Assembly: GCA_964496755.1 (NCBI GenBank) | Contig: CAZCBD010000106.1 | Span: forward strand, 1 to 9,953 | Source of the DNA: CAZCBD01 sp964496755 | GTDB taxonomy: Bacteria > Bacteroidota > Ignavibacteria > Ignavibacteriales > Melioribacteraceae | Reading direction: 5' to 3' | DNA length: 9,953 nucleotides | Shown here: positions 1-7,039 of the stretch, in pieces | Layout: every line of letters begins with the position of its first letter | Numbering within the stretch: the first letter of the stretch is position 1 | The notes under the pieces: generated by a model | Database searches by the model: none | What the model saw: only the letters and a program-made list of their open reading frames with translations | What the model was told of the DNA's origin: nothing | Translations under genes and position numbers: made by a program

Positions 1-1214
1 TTATATGAACCTACAGGTAATTTTCCATCTGCAATGCTACCGTAGTAATCAAATTTACCATCATTATCAGTATCCAAAGAATCAGAAAAATTTGCCATCG
101 CAATTTTAAGTGTATCGGTTAAAGGATATGCAAATTTTGAATTTCCTTGAGCTGCTCTAATCCATTCTTCGAAAGTGGGTAAAGTTAAATTATAATATTT
201 TGCAAATGCGTCTGCTCCAATCCAACTTACTCCGGAAATGGGTAAATCAGGTTTATTGGTCTGAAAGGTTTTGTTTGAATATGTGATTCCTGTTGTTGAA
301 TCCAATTGCAAAAAAACATAGTAGCCGGATAATAGTTCAGAGTTTCCATCATAAAATCCTTTTACGAAATTTTGGTCAACTGAAAGAGAATCCGTAGTAA
401 TTAGGCTGTTTAAAAAATCTATGTATTGTTTTGTAGTAACTTCATATTTCATAATTTGGAAATTGTAATTTACAATGGAGCTGTTAGTGTCAATATAGGG
501 GCTATAAAATTTACCGGAACTAACACTTACAAAATCTGTGGTAAGTGTGCCGGAAGCCAAATCACGGGTTGTAAAAGTGAAAATTTCGGATTCGGTTACA
601 TGTGTTTCGTCATATTTGGCAATAATTTTCCAATTATAATTAGTAGAATATTTTAAGTTTGAAATTGTATAGTATAAATTGTTTAAATTCGAATCAATTT
701 TTACAAGCGAAGGAGTTTTGCCGAAATAAATATCGAAAGTTAATTTTTTCCCCTTCGGAGAATAAGTTTGCCAAGTTAAATCAATACTGTTTGCAGTTTT
801 TATTGCATTATTTTTTGGTGATACCAATGTTGGAGTTATCGGATAAAAAGGTGTATTAGTAACAAACACGGTTAAAGTATCTTTTGTAGAGCCAACTTTA
901 TCGGAAACCGTGGCAAAAATTTTGTAATTACCTTCTGCTTGTGGGGCTTTCCAAAATATTGAAGCGTGGGTTGTATCGGAATCATTATTAATAAACACAC
1001 CCGCGTCTGCGTCCCAACTGTATCTCAGGGAATCCAGTTTATCGGGGTCGGATGCCGCAATTCGAATTAAGGTAAGAGAGTCGGGGAAAATTATTTCAGG
1101 AGTTGCCGTTATATTACTGATATTGGGTAAAGAATTTTCATATTCCACCTCATCGGCCGAATCAACACAGGCAACAATAAAAAGAAGTAAAAACGAAATT
1201 GTTAAAATTTTCAT
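1..1214 (-). CDS. Partial lipoprotein with Ig-like, FN3-like and formylglycine-generating-enzyme (SUMF1) domains
   Basis: The reading frame is open from the ATG at 1214-1212 to the window edge: 404 complete codons, with the C-terminus missing. It opens with a lipoprotein signal whose lipobox is IVAC (Cys16), so it should be lipid-anchored in the envelope. Residues about 30-120 look like a PKD/Ig-like domain (RYSWDADAG, then a stretch ending FWKAP). Residues about 123-215 look like a fibronectin type III domain (LTWQ, FDIYFGKT, NYNWKI, FTFTT). From about 227 the FGE-sulfatase/SUMF1 fold begins: SGKFYSP, then KYEVTTKQYIDFLN (from 256), PISGVSW (W331), LPTFEEWIRAAQG (W351), and PVGSY at the edge. 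The usual GNVWEW segment and the catalytic cysteine region would lie beyond position 1, so whether it is an enzyme cannot be judged. Many such lipoproteins are thought to be surface or binding proteins instead. The ribosome binding site is weak (GAG). It lies downstream of pta but behind pta's terminator. Confidence 0.85.
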   Translation of the reverse strand, partial: MKILTISFLLLFIVACVDSADEVEYENSLPNISNITATPEIIFPDSLTLIRIAASDPDKLDSLRYSWDADAGVFINNDSDTTHASIFWKAPQAEGNYKIFATVSDKVGSTKDTLTVFVTNTPFYPITPTLVSPKNNAIKTANSIDLTWQTYSPKGKKLTFDIYFGKTPSLVKIDSNLNNLYYTISNLKYSTNYNWKIIAKYDETHVTESEIFTFTTRDLASGTLTTDFVSVSSGKFYSPYIDTNSSIVNYNFQIMKYEVTTKQYIDFLNSLITTDSLSVDQNFVKGFYDGNSELLSGYYVFLQLDSTTGITYSNKTFQTNKPDLPISGVSWIGADAFAKYYNLTLPTFEEWIRAAQGNSKFAYPLTDTLKIAMANFSDSLDTDNDGKFDYYGSIADGKLPVGSY

Positions 1215-1272
1215 AACCGACTCAAAATAATTTTCAGTAAAAAATAAATTAAACTAAAGATAACTAAAAGGT

Positions 1273-1299
1273 AAAAAAAAGCCCGAAGATATTTCGGGC
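1273..1299 (-). terminator. Intrinsic terminator of pta
   Basis: Read on the minus strand, a perfect 7-bp stem (GCCCGAA at 1281-1287 pairing with TTCGGGC at 1293-1299, 5-base loop) is followed by eight uridines (A-run at 1273-1280 on the plus strand). It sits 18 bases past the pta stop. It should end the pta transcript before the downstream lipoprotein gene, so that gene probably needs its own promoter in 1215-1272. Confidence 0.9.
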
Positions 1300-1316
1300 A
1301 CAAAAGATAAAATATT

Positions 1317-2300
1317 TTATTCAGCCATTAAGAGTGAAATTGCACTTGTGTTAACAATATCATCTACACTGCATCCACGGCTTAAATCAAATAATGGTTT
1401 TTTCAATCCTTGAACAACCGGTCCAACTGCTTCGCAGCCGCCAACTCGTTGTGCAATTTTATAACCAATGTTTCCGGATTGTAAATCAGGAAATATTAAA
1501 ACATTGGCTTGGCCGGCAACTTTGCTGTCGGGGAATTTTTTCTTTCCGATTGCGTCAACAGTTGCGGCATCAAATTGCATTTCGCCGTCAATTAAAAAAT
1601 CGGGACGTTTTTCTTTTGCAATTTTTGTAGCTTCAATAACTTTGTCAACTAATTCATGTTTTGCACTTCCGTTTGTTGAAAAAGAAAGCATTGCAACTTT
1701 TGGTTCCAATCCGGTTAATTTTTTGAAGTTTGCGGCAGTTGTTACCGCAATATCAGCCAATTGATTTTTATCGGGATTAGGAACAACGGCACAATCTGAA
1801 TATGCTATTGGAATTTCGTTTTTAATCATAATAAAAAAACTGGAAACAATTGAACAACCTTCCGGCATTCCAACACATTGCAAGCAAGCTTTTAATACAT
1901 CTCCGGTTGCAGCAGTTGATCCGGCCACAAAACCATCGGCAATATTTTGATCTACCAGCATTGCGCCAAAAAATAAATCCCATTTCATAATTTCGCGCGC
2001 CTTTTCAATTGTCATTCCTTTATGTTTTCTTTTTTCGTAATATAGATTTACAAATTCTTCAAATTTGTCTGATTTTTCAGGTTCTATAATTTGCACGCCC
2101 GATAAATTAATTCCCAAGTTTTTTGCAGAAGCTAACACTTCGTCTTCTTTTCCTATAGTAATTACTTGTGCAATTTTATTGGTTTGCAATATTTCCGCAG
2201 CACGAATTACTCTTTCATCATGTGATTCGGGTAATACAATTGTTTTATTTTTTGCAGCTGCTTTTTGTTTAATTTCTTCAAGTAATTTAATTTCAGCCAT
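1317..2300 (-). CDS. pta: Phosphate acetyltransferase (short, single-domain type)
   Basis: This enzyme interconverts acetyl-CoA and phosphate with acetyl phosphate and CoA in the cytoplasm. It forms the acetate-production and acetate-activation route together with acetate kinase, which is not in this window. The protein has 327 residues, the normal length for the single-domain PTA/PTB family, and lacks the N-terminal DRTGG/BioD-like extension of the long enterobacterial form. Visible family motifs are VLPESHDERV (22-31), DGFVAGSTAATGDVLKA (122-138), and the C-terminal block FPDLQSGNIGYKIAQR (270-285) leading into DLSRGCSVDDIVN (305-317). Ser307, Arg308 and Asp314 match the catalytic Ser-Arg-Asp positions known from the Methanosarcina enzyme. 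The ATG at 2300 is preceded by GAGAG at a reasonable distance. The family also contains phosphate butyryltransferases, but the C-terminal block favours acetyl. Confidence 0.95.
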   Translation of the reverse strand: MAEIKLLEEIKQKAAAKNKTIVLPESHDERVIRAAEILQTNKIAQVITIGKEDEVLASAKNLGINLSGVQIIEPEKSDKFEEFVNLYYEKRKHKGMTIEKAREIMKWDLFFGAMLVDQNIADGFVAGSTAATGDVLKACLQCVGMPEGCSIVSSFFIMIKNEIPIAYSDCAVVPNPDKNQLADIAVTTAANFKKLTGLEPKVAMLSFSTNGSAKHELVDKVIEATKIAKEKRPDFLIDGEMQFDAATVDAIGKKKFPDSKVAGQANVLIFPDLQSGNIGYKIAQRVGGCEAVGPVVQGLKKPLFDLSRGCSVDDIVNTSAISLLMAE

Positions 2301-2335
2301 TAGTCTCTCATTAAAATGTTAAAAAAATCGTTCTA

Positions 2336-2343
2336 ACAAAGAT
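2336..2343 (-). promoter_or_regulatory. Probable -7 promoter box for pta
   Basis: Read on the minus strand the sequence is TATCTTTG, an exact match to the TAnnTTTG -7 box used by the primary sigma factor in Bacteroidota and relatives. It lies 35 bases upstream of the pta start, giving a plausible leader of about 25-30 bases. No good TTG -33 box stands at the usual distance. That region is instead occupied by a tandem repeat. Confidence 0.6.
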
Positions 2344-2347
2344 ATGA

Positions 2348-2371
2348 AAATCCGAATAATTATTAATCCGA
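2348..2371 (-). repeat. Tandem 8-bp direct repeat upstream of the pta -7 box
   Basis: On the minus strand TTCGGATT occurs twice, at 2371-2364 and 2355-2348, separated by an 8-base A/T spacer, so the period is 16 bases. The proximal copy ends 4 bases before the -7 box and the distal copy falls near the -33 position. The arrangement resembles a binding site for an activator that contacts sigma in place of a -33 box, but no regulator is identified. A related TTCGGAAT lies at 2436-2443 on the plus strand, upstream of the divergent transporter gene. Confidence 0.45.
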
Positions 2372-2471
2372 AAAATTTGAATTTATTACGTTTTCTTAAT
2401 CTTTTGTTTTATATTATTTGAATATTTGAAATTATTTCGGAATATTGGAAGAAAAAAAATACGGAAGTTAG

Positions 2472-3530
2472 ATGACCTTAATTGATAAAACCACAAAAAG
2501 CATTTTTAAGTATATCGGTATTTTTACTGCCATTTTAACCATCGCATATTCGATTTATTTTCTTCTGGATTTAATTATTATTTTTGCTATTTCTGTTCTT
2601 GTGGGAATGATTTTAAATCCGGTGATAATCTTTTTTGAAAAACAAGGACTTAGCCGCATTGCATCTGTTATATTGGTTTTTATCTTGGGCAGCTTTTTTA
2701 TTTTTTTAACACTTTCTTATTTGATTCCCATGGTTATAAATCAGATGAATACTCTTGCAAAATCGTTGAATCAAGAATCGGTTAGTAAAATATTTATAAA
2801 AATAGAATCGGATTTAAAAGCATACATACCTTTTTTAGACACTAAAAATTTAGCGGCAAAAGCAGGGGAATTAATTTCGAATCTTTTTTTTAATTCAATT
2901 AATAATCTTTCAAATATTTTATCCAGTATTTTTTCGATTCTTTCAGTGGTTATAATTATTCCGTTTATAACTTTCTTTTTGCTAAAGGATAATAACAATA
3001 TTATGAAAGGGATAATAAATTTAATGCCTAATAAATATTTTGAAATGTCTTATTCTGTTTTAAAATCGATAAACAAACAACTTGGCCGATATGTTAGGGC
3101 TTGGATTTTAGATGCACTTGTTGTTGCAACTCTAAGTGCGTTGGGACTAACATTGTTGGGAATTAAAAATGCCTTGATTATTGGTTTAATTGCCGGAGTA
3201 GGGCATTTAATTCCTTTTTTTGGGCCGTTAATAGGAGGAATTCCCGCAATTACAATTTCAGTAGTTCAGTTCGGTGATTTTTCAATGTTACCCTATATTA
3301 TCATTTTATTTATTGTAATTTACACTTTCGACAATGGATTTATTCAACCGAACTTCTTTTCGAAATCAACCGACATGCATCCGTTGCTTATAATTTTGTT
3401 GATACTTGCCGGAAGCCAAATTATGGGAGCTGTTGGCATGTTGCTTGCCGTTCCGGTTTCAACCGTTTTAAGAACTGCTACCCGGGAAATATATTTTGGA
3501 GTTAAAAATTATAAAATTATTCATCAATAA
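2472..3530 (+). CDS. AI-2E/TqsA-family (UPF0118) integral membrane transporter
   Basis: This is a 352-residue inner-membrane protein of normal length for the AI-2E family. Hydrophobic segments lie at about 14-55 (two helices), 63-89, 152-171, 213-230, 232-258, 271-289 and 303-333, with a soluble stretch at about 90-145. Diagnostic features are the GHLIPFFGPLIGGIPA block (244-259) and the C-terminal run from IQPNFFSKS (291-299) through MHPLLIILLILAGS to GMLLAVPVSTVLR (322-334). The family is named after TqsA, proposed to export autoinducer-2, but other members act as sodium or proton antiporters. The substrate here is therefore open, and a quorum-sensing role should not be assumed. The ATG has GGAAG four bases upstream. 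It leads a run of closely spaced plus-strand genes, the next starting 31 bases downstream. Confidence 0.93.
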   Translation: MTLIDKTTKSIFKYIGIFTAILTIAYSIYFLLDLIIIFAISVLVGMILNPVIIFFEKQGLSRIASVILVFILGSFFIFLTLSYLIPMVINQMNTLAKSLNQESVSKIFIKIESDLKAYIPFLDTKNLAAKAGELISNLFFNSINNLSNILSSIFSILSVVIIIPFITFFLLKDNNNIMKGIINLMPNKYFEMSYSVLKSINKQLGRYVRAWILDALVVATLSALGLTLLGIKNALIIGLIAGVGHLIPFFGPLIGGIPAITISVVQFGDFSMLPYIIILFIVIYTFDNGFIQPNFFSKSTDMHPLLIILLILAGSQIMGAVGMLLAVPVSTVLRTATREIYFGVKNYKIIHQ

Positions 3531-3561
3531 TTTCTTTCTATCTAATTCTATTAATAGCTAA

Positions 3562-5481
3562 TTGCATAAATTAATTTTAAATATAATATGCTTGCTTTTT
3601 ATTAATCCTCTGATTTTTTCGCAAATTAATTTAAACCAACTGCAGAAAGAGGAAAATAATACACTACAAACAAATTTTGTACAGTACAAATTTAGCAAGC
3701 AAATTAACGTGTTTAATTCCTACACAAAACTTAATTATCGCAATAAACTTGGTGCTTTCTCTTATGGGATTTTCGATAAATTCAATTCTACTGTGGTGGA
3801 TTATTCAATAAAAAGTATTAAGGATGAAAATCATTTTTCCTTTTTTTCCGAATACAAAGCACATAAAAATATAACGGCCGGAATCAGATTTAATAATTAT
3901 TATTTTTCCGATAACAGAAATACAGGTTTAAATAATTCAATTATTACAAATGCTTTTTTGTATTTATCCACAAATTTTATGGAGAAAGTATCTTTTTCAC
4001 CCTTTGCAGGGTTTAGTTCCAACAAGCAAATAGAGATTAAAGACAATGGCTTTTTATACGGTGCCGATTTAAAGATTAATAATATTAATATTGAAAATGT
4101 TAATATTAAATTAAATCAGCATTTTCAAAATGAAGATGTATTACCCAGAAGAAATTTGATGCGAAATTCGGAATTAATTATTTCCAATAGCGATTCTGAA
4201 ACATATAAAAATGAATTCATCTTGTTTTATAATAGACATAGAAAAGATTTTTATTATGATGCAGATTCTTTATCAAAAAGTAATTATGACATTGTGAAAA
4301 ACATTCAAAGCAGAAACGAAACAAATTATTATTTGGAAAATAATTTAACATATAAACCCGGGATTGATAATTTAACCCTGGAAATAAAAGGGAAAATAGA
4401 CTGGCGTAACATTGAAAGAAATTCTAGATTTTCTATCTTAAATAAGCAATTATTAAGCAAGCAATCATCGTTTTTAGATAATATGATTGATGAATTTAAA
4501 ATGAATTTTTCTATCGGGAGTATTTATTTAACAAAAAATTTCTTATCACAAATTCATTTTCAATATAGCAGTAGAGAAGAAAACCATAGTATAGGAAACC
4601 TTGCAACCTATAGTGAAATACAAAAAATATCCGCTGAAGAAATTGAAAAAAGAAAAAATAATAAGGCGGATATTTTCACAATGTACTTAAATGCAGTTTA
4701 CAAAATTGATAATAAAAATAGAATTTCAATAAATACATTTCACCGAAAACTAAAATATGATACGCCGAGTAATGAGAATTTTGACGATAGAGATGAAATT
4801 CTTTCAACATTAAAATTAAATTACGAGCACATATTTAATCCGTATTTAATAGCGTTCGTAAATTTCGAGGGTAGCTATAACCATGTTGTTTATATTTTTG
4901 CCGAAAAAAGTTCTAATAATAATCAAAGAAGAATATTTAAAATTACCACAGGAGCAAATTATAAAGGTAAAAACCTAAGTAGTAAAAATAAATTTGAAGT
5001 TTCCGCAAATTATACTTCCTACGACTTTGAGAAGTTAAATCCAAATTACAAAAGCTTTTCTTACAGACAATTGGCCTTAAACGATTCCACTCTGTTTAGA
5101 ATTAATCCGGATTGGAGTATATCATTTATCGGCACGGCAAAATTTTCTGAACAGGGAGATTTTAATTGGCAACAATTTTCAGGTAAACCGATACGATATG
5201 TTAGTGAAATTTATTTACAGCCAATGATAATAAAAAAATTTCCAAGATTTAATTTTTCTTTCGGTGTAAGATATTTTTCGCTTACTACTTTCAAATATTC
5301 GAACAATGAAAAGACTCTTAATACTCAATATACAAGCATTGGGCCTATTGTTGATTTATCCTTTACATCGACCGATAAGTTGTTGTTTGCTTTTACAGGT
5401 TGGTATGAATTTATAAAAAGAACAACTTCTGCCGAAAATAAGAATGCAAACCTTGCTCTTGAATTAAATTATTTTCTATAG
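3562..5481 (+). CDS. Unrecognised secreted, probably outer-membrane beta-barrel protein
   Basis: I do not recognise this 639-residue protein as a named family. It begins with a Sec signal peptide: HK, then a hydrophobic core LILNIICLLFINPLIF, with probable cleavage at Ser20-Gln21. The rest is rich in Asn, Lys, Ser, Phe and Tyr. It has many short stretches of alternating polar and hydrophobic/aromatic residues separated by polar turns (for example FSFFSEYKAHKNITAGIRF), typical of transmembrane beta strands. The last strand, LALELNYFL, has an outer-membrane beta-signal-like pattern. No TonB box or plug domain is seen. A charged segment, SAEEIEKRKNNK, lies near 353-365 and is probably a loop. 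The start is inferred to be TTG: a stop codon (TAA at 3559-3561) immediately precedes it in frame and any later start would destroy the signal peptide. I see no ribosome binding site, so translation may be coupled to or weaker than the upstream transporter gene. Confidence 0.75.
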   Translation: MHKLILNIICLLFINPLIFSQINLNQLQKEENNTLQTNFVQYKFSKQINVFNSYTKLNYRNKLGAFSYGIFDKFNSTVVDYSIKSIKDENHFSFFSEYKAHKNITAGIRFNNYYFSDNRNTGLNNSIITNAFLYLSTNFMEKVSFSPFAGFSSNKQIEIKDNGFLYGADLKINNINIENVNIKLNQHFQNEDVLPRRNLMRNSELIISNSDSETYKNEFILFYNRHRKDFYYDADSLSKSNYDIVKNIQSRNETNYYLENNLTYKPGIDNLTLEIKGKIDWRNIERNSRFSILNKQLLSKQSSFLDNMIDEFKMNFSIGSIYLTKNFLSQIHFQYSSREENHSIGNLATYSEIQKISAEEIEKRKNNKADIFTMYLNAVYKIDNKNRISINTFHRKLKYDTPSNENFDDRDEILSTLKLNYEHIFNPYLIAFVNFEGSYNHVVYIFAEKSSNNNQRRIFKITTGANYKGKNLSSKNKFEVSANYTSYDFEKLNPNYKSFSYRQLALNDSTLFRINPDWSISFIGTAKFSEQGDFNWQQFSGKPIRYVSEIYLQPMIIKKFPRFNFSFGVRYFSLTTFKYSNNEKTLNTQYTSIGPIVDLSFTSTDKLLFAFTGWYEFIKRTTSAENKNANLALELNYFL

Positions 5482-5512
5482 TATTTTTATAAAATTCGGA
5501 AATCGTATAAAT

Positions 5513-5517
5513 TAGGA
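5513..5517 (+). promoter_or_regulatory. Ribosome binding site supporting a TTG start
   Basis: TAGGA ends 9 bases before the TTG at 5527-5529. The frame has no ATG upstream before the stop codon at 5479-5481, and the nearby ATG at 5534 is out of frame. This site is therefore the main evidence for the TTG start of the RsbW-like gene. Confidence 0.6.
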
Positions 5518-5526
5518 TATTTATTA

Positions 5527-5934
5527 TTGGAAAATGAATTTATTTTAAAAATAAAAAGCTCTCCCGAATTTCTTCCTCAGGTTGAAGACTTTGTTTTAGA
5601 GAAGATTAAAAATCTGAATCTTCCGAAAGAAAAAATCGATAGTTTATCTCTGGCCGTTGCTGAAGCTGCTTCCAATTGCATAATTCACGGAAATAAATTT
5701 GACGACAACAAGTCGGTTGTTATTACCGTTAAAATTTGCAAAGATGAATTAAGAATTATATTTAAAGATGAAGGAAAAGGGTTTGACCCGAAAATAGTTC
5801 CCGATCCAACTATACCTGAAAATATTTTAAAAGAAAGTGGACGTGGTATTCATATAATGAGAACTTTTCTCGATGATTTAAAATTCAACTTCACAGAAAC
5901 AGGTACAGAAACCATCCTGATTTTGAAAATATAA
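5527..5934 (+). CDS. RsbW/SpoIIAB-like ATP-binding protein (anti-sigma factor or switch kinase)
   Basis: This is a 135-residue cytoplasmic protein consisting only of a GHKL-type ATPase domain (HATPase_c_2), the usual length for RsbW-like proteins. The ATP-binding boxes are all present: N-box EAASNCIIHGNK (46-57), G1 box DEGKGFDP (81-88), and G2 box GRGIHIMRTFLDD (105-117). In known partner-switching systems such proteins bind a sigma factor and phosphorylate a STAS-domain antagonist. Stand-alone members in Gram-negative bacteria may have other partners. Neither a sigma factor, a STAS antagonist nor a PP2C phosphatase is encoded in this window, so its partners are unknown. It starts at TTG, 45 bases after the barrel gene and in the same frame, and is probably co-transcribed with it. 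Confidence 0.9.
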   Translation: MENEFILKIKSSPEFLPQVEDFVLEKIKNLNLPKEKIDSLSLAVAEAASNCIIHGNKFDDNKSVVITVKICKDELRIIFKDEGKGFDPKIVPDPTIPENILKESGRGIHIMRTFLDDLKFNFTETGTETILILKI

Positions 5935-6008
5935 TATGAAGTTTTATTTTATTGATTATTTGGTTTTTTATGTTTCTTTGAATAATTAATCTTACGAGTT
6001 GCTAAACA

Positions 6009-6015
6009 GAGAGGA
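6009..6015 (+). promoter_or_regulatory. Strong ribosome binding site of mdh
   Basis: GAGAGGA stands 6 bases before the ATG at 6022, the best plus-strand Shine-Dalgarno in the window. It fixes the mdh start against the out-of-frame ATG at 6015-6017. Confidence 0.75.
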
Positions 6016-6021
6016 TGTTGT

Positions 6022-6987
6022 ATGGCAAGAAAAAAAATGGCTTTGATTGGTGGTGGACAAATTGGTGGCGTACTTGCTCAGATTGCCGGGTTGCGCGAAT
6101 TGGCCGATGTTGTTTTGTTTGATATTGTTGAAGACTTACCCCAAGGTAAAACTTTAGATATTGCCGAAGCTTCACGAATTGACGGACTTGATGTGCATCT
6201 TTCCGGCACAAATGATTATTCCGGAATTAAGGATTCGGATGTTATAATTATCACCGCCGGATTTCCTCGTAAACCCGGTATGAGTCGGGATAATCTTTTA
6301 GCAACCAACGCAAAAATTATGACTTCGGTTGCAAAAGGCGTGAAGGAAAATGCACCAAATGCTTATGTAATTGTAATATCAAATCCACTTGATGCAATGG
6401 TAACTTTATTTCAAAAAGTTTCAGGATTTCCCGTTAACAGGGTTATGGGGCAAGCCGGAGTTTTGGATAGTTCCAGATTTTCATCTTTTATTGCTTGGGA
6501 GCTTGAGGTTTCAGTTAAGGATGTAAACGCAATGGTGCTTGGCGGGCATGGCGATACAATGGTTCCTCTTGTTCGTTATGCAAACGTAAATGGTGTTCCT
6601 GTTATGGAAATGCTTGAAAGAAAATACAATGATAAACAAAAAGCAAAAGAAGTAATGGATGCAATGGTGGAACGCACTAAGTTGGCCGGAGGTGAAATAG
6701 TTAAATTATTAAAAACCGGATCAGCCTTTTATTCTCCGGCTGCTTCAGCTATTACCATGGCCGAGGCAATCTTGAAAGATCAAAAAAGAGTTCTGCCTGT
6801 TTCTGCTTATTTGAATGGCGAGTTTGGGGTAGATGGTTATTACGTTGGTGTTCCGGTTGTGTTAGGTGCTAATGGGGTTGAAAGAATTATTGAATTATCA
6901 CTTAATGAAAACGAGAAATCAGCTTTTCAAAATTCCGTAAATGCTGTGAAAGGGTTAATTCAAGATATGCATAAATTAGGTTTTTGA
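6022..6987 (+). CDS. mdh: Malate dehydrogenase, lactate-dehydrogenase-like type
   Basis: This is an NAD-dependent enzyme that interconverts malate and oxaloacetate in the citric acid cycle, in the cytoplasm. At 321 residues it is full length for the LDH-like MDH group. The Rossmann fold opens with ALIGGGQIGG (7-16, GxGxxG pattern), and Asp34 in VLFDI should bind the NAD ribose. The mobile-loop motif AGFPRKPGMSRDNLL (79-93) carries Arg83 at the position that selects malate over lactate, plus Arg89. Asn121 lies in SNPLDAM, the Asp149/Arg152 pair in VLDSSRF, and the catalytic His176 in GGHGDTMVPL. All key residues are intact. It lies 87 bases after the RsbW-like gene with no terminator between, so it may be read through from upstream or have its own promoter in that T-rich gap. 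It ends 21 bases before a strong terminator. Confidence 0.97.
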   Translation: MARKKMALIGGGQIGGVLAQIAGLRELADVVLFDIVEDLPQGKTLDIAEASRIDGLDVHLSGTNDYSGIKDSDVIIITAGFPRKPGMSRDNLLATNAKIMTSVAKGVKENAPNAYVIVISNPLDAMVTLFQKVSGFPVNRVMGQAGVLDSSRFSSFIAWELEVSVKDVNAMVLGGHGDTMVPLVRYANVNGVPVMEMLERKYNDKQKAKEVMDAMVERTKLAGGEIVKLLKTGSAFYSPAASAITMAEAILKDQKRVLPVSAYLNGEFGVDGYYVGVPVVLGANGVERIIELSLNENEKSAFQNSVNAVKGLIQDMHKLGF

Positions 6988-7008
6988 GTTAAATAAAATA
7001 CTTTATTT

Positions 7009-7034
7009 AAAGGCATCTTTCGATGCCTTTTTTT
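7009..7034 (+). terminator. Intrinsic terminator of mdh, between convergent genes
   Basis: A perfect 9-bp stem (AAAGGCATC at 7009-7017 with GATGCCTTT at 7022-7030, loop TTTC) runs into a T-tract at 7028-7034. It lies 21 bases after the mdh stop and 6 bases from the stop codon of the convergent M14 gene. It may also stop minus-strand transcripts, though the U-run in that direction is only three bases and then A-rich. A weaker A/T hairpin (6991-6997 with 7002-7008) sits just before it. Confidence 0.92.
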
Positions 7035-7039
7035 ATATT

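Larger units (their letters stand above)
2301..2471. other. Divergent intergenic region between pta and the AI-2E-family transporter gene
   Basis: This 171-base A/T-rich gap must hold the promoters for both flanking genes, which are transcribed away from each other. The pta side shows the -7 box and tandem repeat listed separately. On the plus-strand side I see AATATTTG at 2421-2428, a one-mismatch version of the -7 box, and GGAAG at 2463-2467 as a modest ribosome binding site for the ATG at 2472. No small gene or structured RNA is apparent. Confidence 0.6.

Noticed and set aside
426..859. Two plus-strand open frames (76 and 66 codons) opposite the lipoprotein gene
   Set aside because: They are antisense to a continuous frame with recognisable FN3 and FGE domains, and they have no family features.
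1255..1262. TATCTTTA on the minus strand as a -7 box for the lipoprotein gene
   Set aside because: It has one mismatch to TAnnTTTG, and the -33 position falls inside the pta terminator with no TTG, so it is only a weak candidate.
1394..1764. Plus-strand open frames opposite pta
   Set aside because: They are shadows of the conserved pta frame; their translations show no domain or coherent signal.
2472..3530. Quorum-sensing role for the AI-2E-family protein
   Set aside because: The family name is historical; members have other transport roles and no luxS or AI-2 genes are visible here.
4068..4110. Repetitive AATATTAATATT-like stretch inside the barrel gene
   Set aside because: It encodes an Asn/Ile-rich strand (NINIENVNIKLN) and is explained by A/T-biased codon use rather than by a DNA repeat.
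5952..5976. Possible mdh promoter (TTG at 5952 and TATGTTTC at 5969-5976)
   Set aside because: The -7-like box has one mismatch and the spacing of 14 bases is too short for the known arrangement; T-rich sequence gives such matches easily.
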